A stretch of DNA of 6,140 nt from Bryobacterales bacterium (GTDB taxonomy: Bacteria; Acidobacteriota; Terriglobia; Bryobacterales; Bryobacteraceae). This document shows positions 5,367-6,140 of this stretch, piece by piece. A program made the translations under genes and the position numbers. The stretch covers positions 21,169 through 27,308 of the forward strand of contig PKYZ01000069.1 of assembly GCA_003132865.1 (NCBI GenBank), read 5' to 3'. Positions within the stretch are counted from its first letter, which is position 1. Every line of letters starts with the position of its first letter. The notes under the pieces were generated by a model. It was not told where the DNA came from and searched no databases. It saw only the letters and a program-made list of their open reading frames with translations.

Positions 5367-5487
5367 ACACGATCTCTCCGGATTCGATTCCGGTAAGTCA
5401 GCCCTGGACGACTGGCTTCGCCGCCGTGAGGAGTCGAATGAGTCGAGCGCAGCTGATCCGCTGACATTAATGATGGCGCTGGCATAA
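5363..5487 (+). pseudogene. Remnant of a TacT-like GNAT toxin with its acetyltransferase core deleted
   Basis: The ATG at 5363 overlaps the antitoxin stop and encodes MNTISP, like the start of this toxin family. That frame then drifts and ends at 5464 after 33 residues. In another frame, from 5383, the sequence reads FDSGKSALDDWLRRR, a close match to the conserved N-terminal segment of GNAT toxins of this type (F-D-x-G-x-x-x-L-D-x-W-L-R-R-R). It runs straight on to ADPLTLMMALA and a stop at 5487, matching the C-terminal end of the same family (DPMTLML-type). Both ends are therefore present in about 41 codons, against roughly 160-170 in intact toxins as I remember them. The acetyl-CoA-binding core is missing. 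At least two deletions are implied: a small frame-changing one after MNTISP, and a large in-frame one after RRR. The product cannot be a working acetyltransferase. The family match is from memory. Confidence 0.74.
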
Positions 5488-5489
5488 GA

Positions 5490-5506
5490 GCGGCTTGACG
5501 AGCCGC
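5490..5506. terminator. Hairpin between the toxin remnant and the Vgb-like gene, possible two-way terminator
   Basis: GCGGCT (5490-5495) and AGCCGC (5501-5506) form a perfect six-base-pair stem with a five-base loop. It starts three bases after the toxin remnant's stop and ends two bases before the stop of the convergent Vgb-like gene, the expected place for a terminator shared by both. There is no proper T-run on either side, so intrinsic termination would be weak. Confidence 0.35.
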
Positions 5507-5508
5507 AC

Positions 5509-6140
5509 TTATTGCCCCGTATTCACCCCGTTCCACTCCGAGCAGATGGCTTGCCCCGCACCCGTGGTCAACGCCGCCTGGATGGTCACGTCTCCCAGGT
5601 TCGGAACGTCGCTCCAGGTCATGGTGAACGCCCGCGGTGGCACAGTGGCCGGAATCTCCTTGGAGAACGGCCGCGCAACACCGGAAGCGCTATGTAGCAG
5701 GATGTCGAAGGTGGCCGGAGTGTCGATCCCCAGATTGAAGTTCATCGTCAGGGTGCCGCCTGTGAAGTTGACCCCGAACCCAAGGCCGCATGCCGGCGCG
5801 CGCCCGATCCGGCCGGTATTGGCCTCTGTGAACCACAGCCCGCCATCCGGACCCGCTGCGACTGCGTAGGAGAACCCGCCCATCGGCATGGGGTACGTGG
5901 TGATCGCACCGCCGACGGTGATCCGACCGATCCTATAGGCGTTGTCTAGAGTAAACCACAGTGCGCCGTCCGGCCCCGCCGTGATTCCATCGGGGCCGAT
6001 ACCGTTGCCCGGCACGGCGTACTCCGTGATGTCCCCGGCAGTAGTGATCCGCCCGATCTTGCTCTTGTTGGATTCGGCAAACCACAGCGCGCCGTCCGGC
6101 CCTGGCCGGTCATCGGGACCGGGCGACACACCTTTGGCGG
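5509..6140 (-). CDS. Virginiamycin B lyase (Vgb)-like beta-propeller protein, 3' part only, cut by the right window edge
   Basis: The minus-strand frame is open from the window edge to TAA at 5509, giving about 209 visible residues. Counting from GTG 6129 as residue 1, three propeller repeats of 41-42 residues are seen: GPDGALWFAESNKSKIGRIT (from 10), GPDGALWFTLDNAYRIGRIT (from 52) and GPDGGLWFTEANTGRIGRA (from 93). GPDGALWFTE with IGRIT and ITEYxxP is the blade signature of Vgb/streptogramin-lyase-like proteins. True Vgb linearises streptogramin B antibiotics, but most relatives with this repeat are of unknown function and many are exported. Residues 112-206 are not propeller: they look like a beta-rich C-terminal domain with two cysteines, C114 and C200. 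Just before the first blade, the usual GITAGPDG lead-in is altered to DDRPGPDG. GTG 6129 is probably internal, not the start, because the repeat continues upstream. Confidence 0.84.
   Translation of the reverse strand, partial: AKGVSPGPDDRPGPDGALWFAESNKSKIGRITTAGDITEYAVPGNGIGPDGITAGPDGALWFTLDNAYRIGRITVGGAITTYPMPMGGFSYAVAAGPDGGLWFTEANTGRIGRAPACGLGFGVNFTGGTLTMNFNLGIDTPATFDILLHSASGVARPFSKEIPATVPPRAFTMTWSDVPNLGDVTIQAALTTGAGQAICSEWNGVNTGQ
5797..6102 (-). repeat. Three tandem propeller-blade repeats (126 and 123 bases) within the Vgb-like gene
   Basis: The units start at 6102, 5976 and 5853 on the minus strand. The plus-strand landmark AACCACAG followed by CGCC-TCCGG recurs at 5831, 5954 and 6080, exactly 123 and 126 bases apart, that is 41 and 42 codons. 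The third unit breaks off after about 19 codons, at the join with the C-terminal domain. The periodicity is coding, reflecting propeller blades rather than a mobile or satellite repeat. Confidence 0.8.

Overview
The window reads as GC-rich chromosomal DNA from a free-living bacterium. The mix of secreted proteins of unknown function, a streptogramin-lyase-like propeller, VapBC and TacA-type toxin-antitoxin genes and the codon style resemble soil Acidobacteriota (Solibacter-like). That assignment is an impression from protein style, not a search result. Nearly all of the window is coding, and the genes are packed with short gaps or overlaps.

Layout, left to right. (1) 1-574, minus: N-terminal part of an ATP-grasp ligase-like protein that runs off the left edge. 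(2) 628-1167, plus: a secreted protein of unknown function. Its 3' end overlaps by 44 bases the 3' end of (3) 1124-1702, minus: a secreted protein with two degenerate DUF333-like modules. This gene starts at TTG behind a strong ribosome binding site that overlaps the stop codon of (4) 1715-2791, minus: an Ldh-family (malate/L-lactate dehydrogenase type 2) NAD(P)H oxidoreductase. (5) Head-to-head with it is a two-gene molybdenum cofactor unit, moeA (2782-3975) and moaC (3986-4462). (6) A toxin-antitoxin cluster follows on the same strand: vapB (4497-4703) and vapC (4700-5062), joined by an ATGA overlap, then a TacA/DUF1778 antitoxin (5082-5366). After the antitoxin, again through an ATGA overlap, comes a short wreck of its GNAT toxin that keeps sequence from both ends of the toxin but has lost the acetyltransferase core (5363-5487). 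(7) 5509-6140, minus: C-terminal part of a Vgb-like beta-propeller protein that runs off the right edge.

How the genes work together: MoaC makes cyclic pyranopterin monophosphate early in Moco synthesis and MoeA inserts molybdenum at the end. VapBC is a ribonuclease toxin with its ribbon-helix-helix antitoxin, and looks intact. The TacA antitoxin is intact but its toxin is dead, so it is now an orphan. The other genes have no evident functional link.

No rRNA, tRNA, CRISPR array, insertion sequence or new multi-gene system was seen. The most noteworthy points are the toxin remnant, and a recurring arrangement in which a -10-like hexamer sits 5-7 bases before a start codon that has no ribosome binding site (clear at vapB, possible at moeA and the 628 gene). 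That arrangement suggests leaderless mRNAs.
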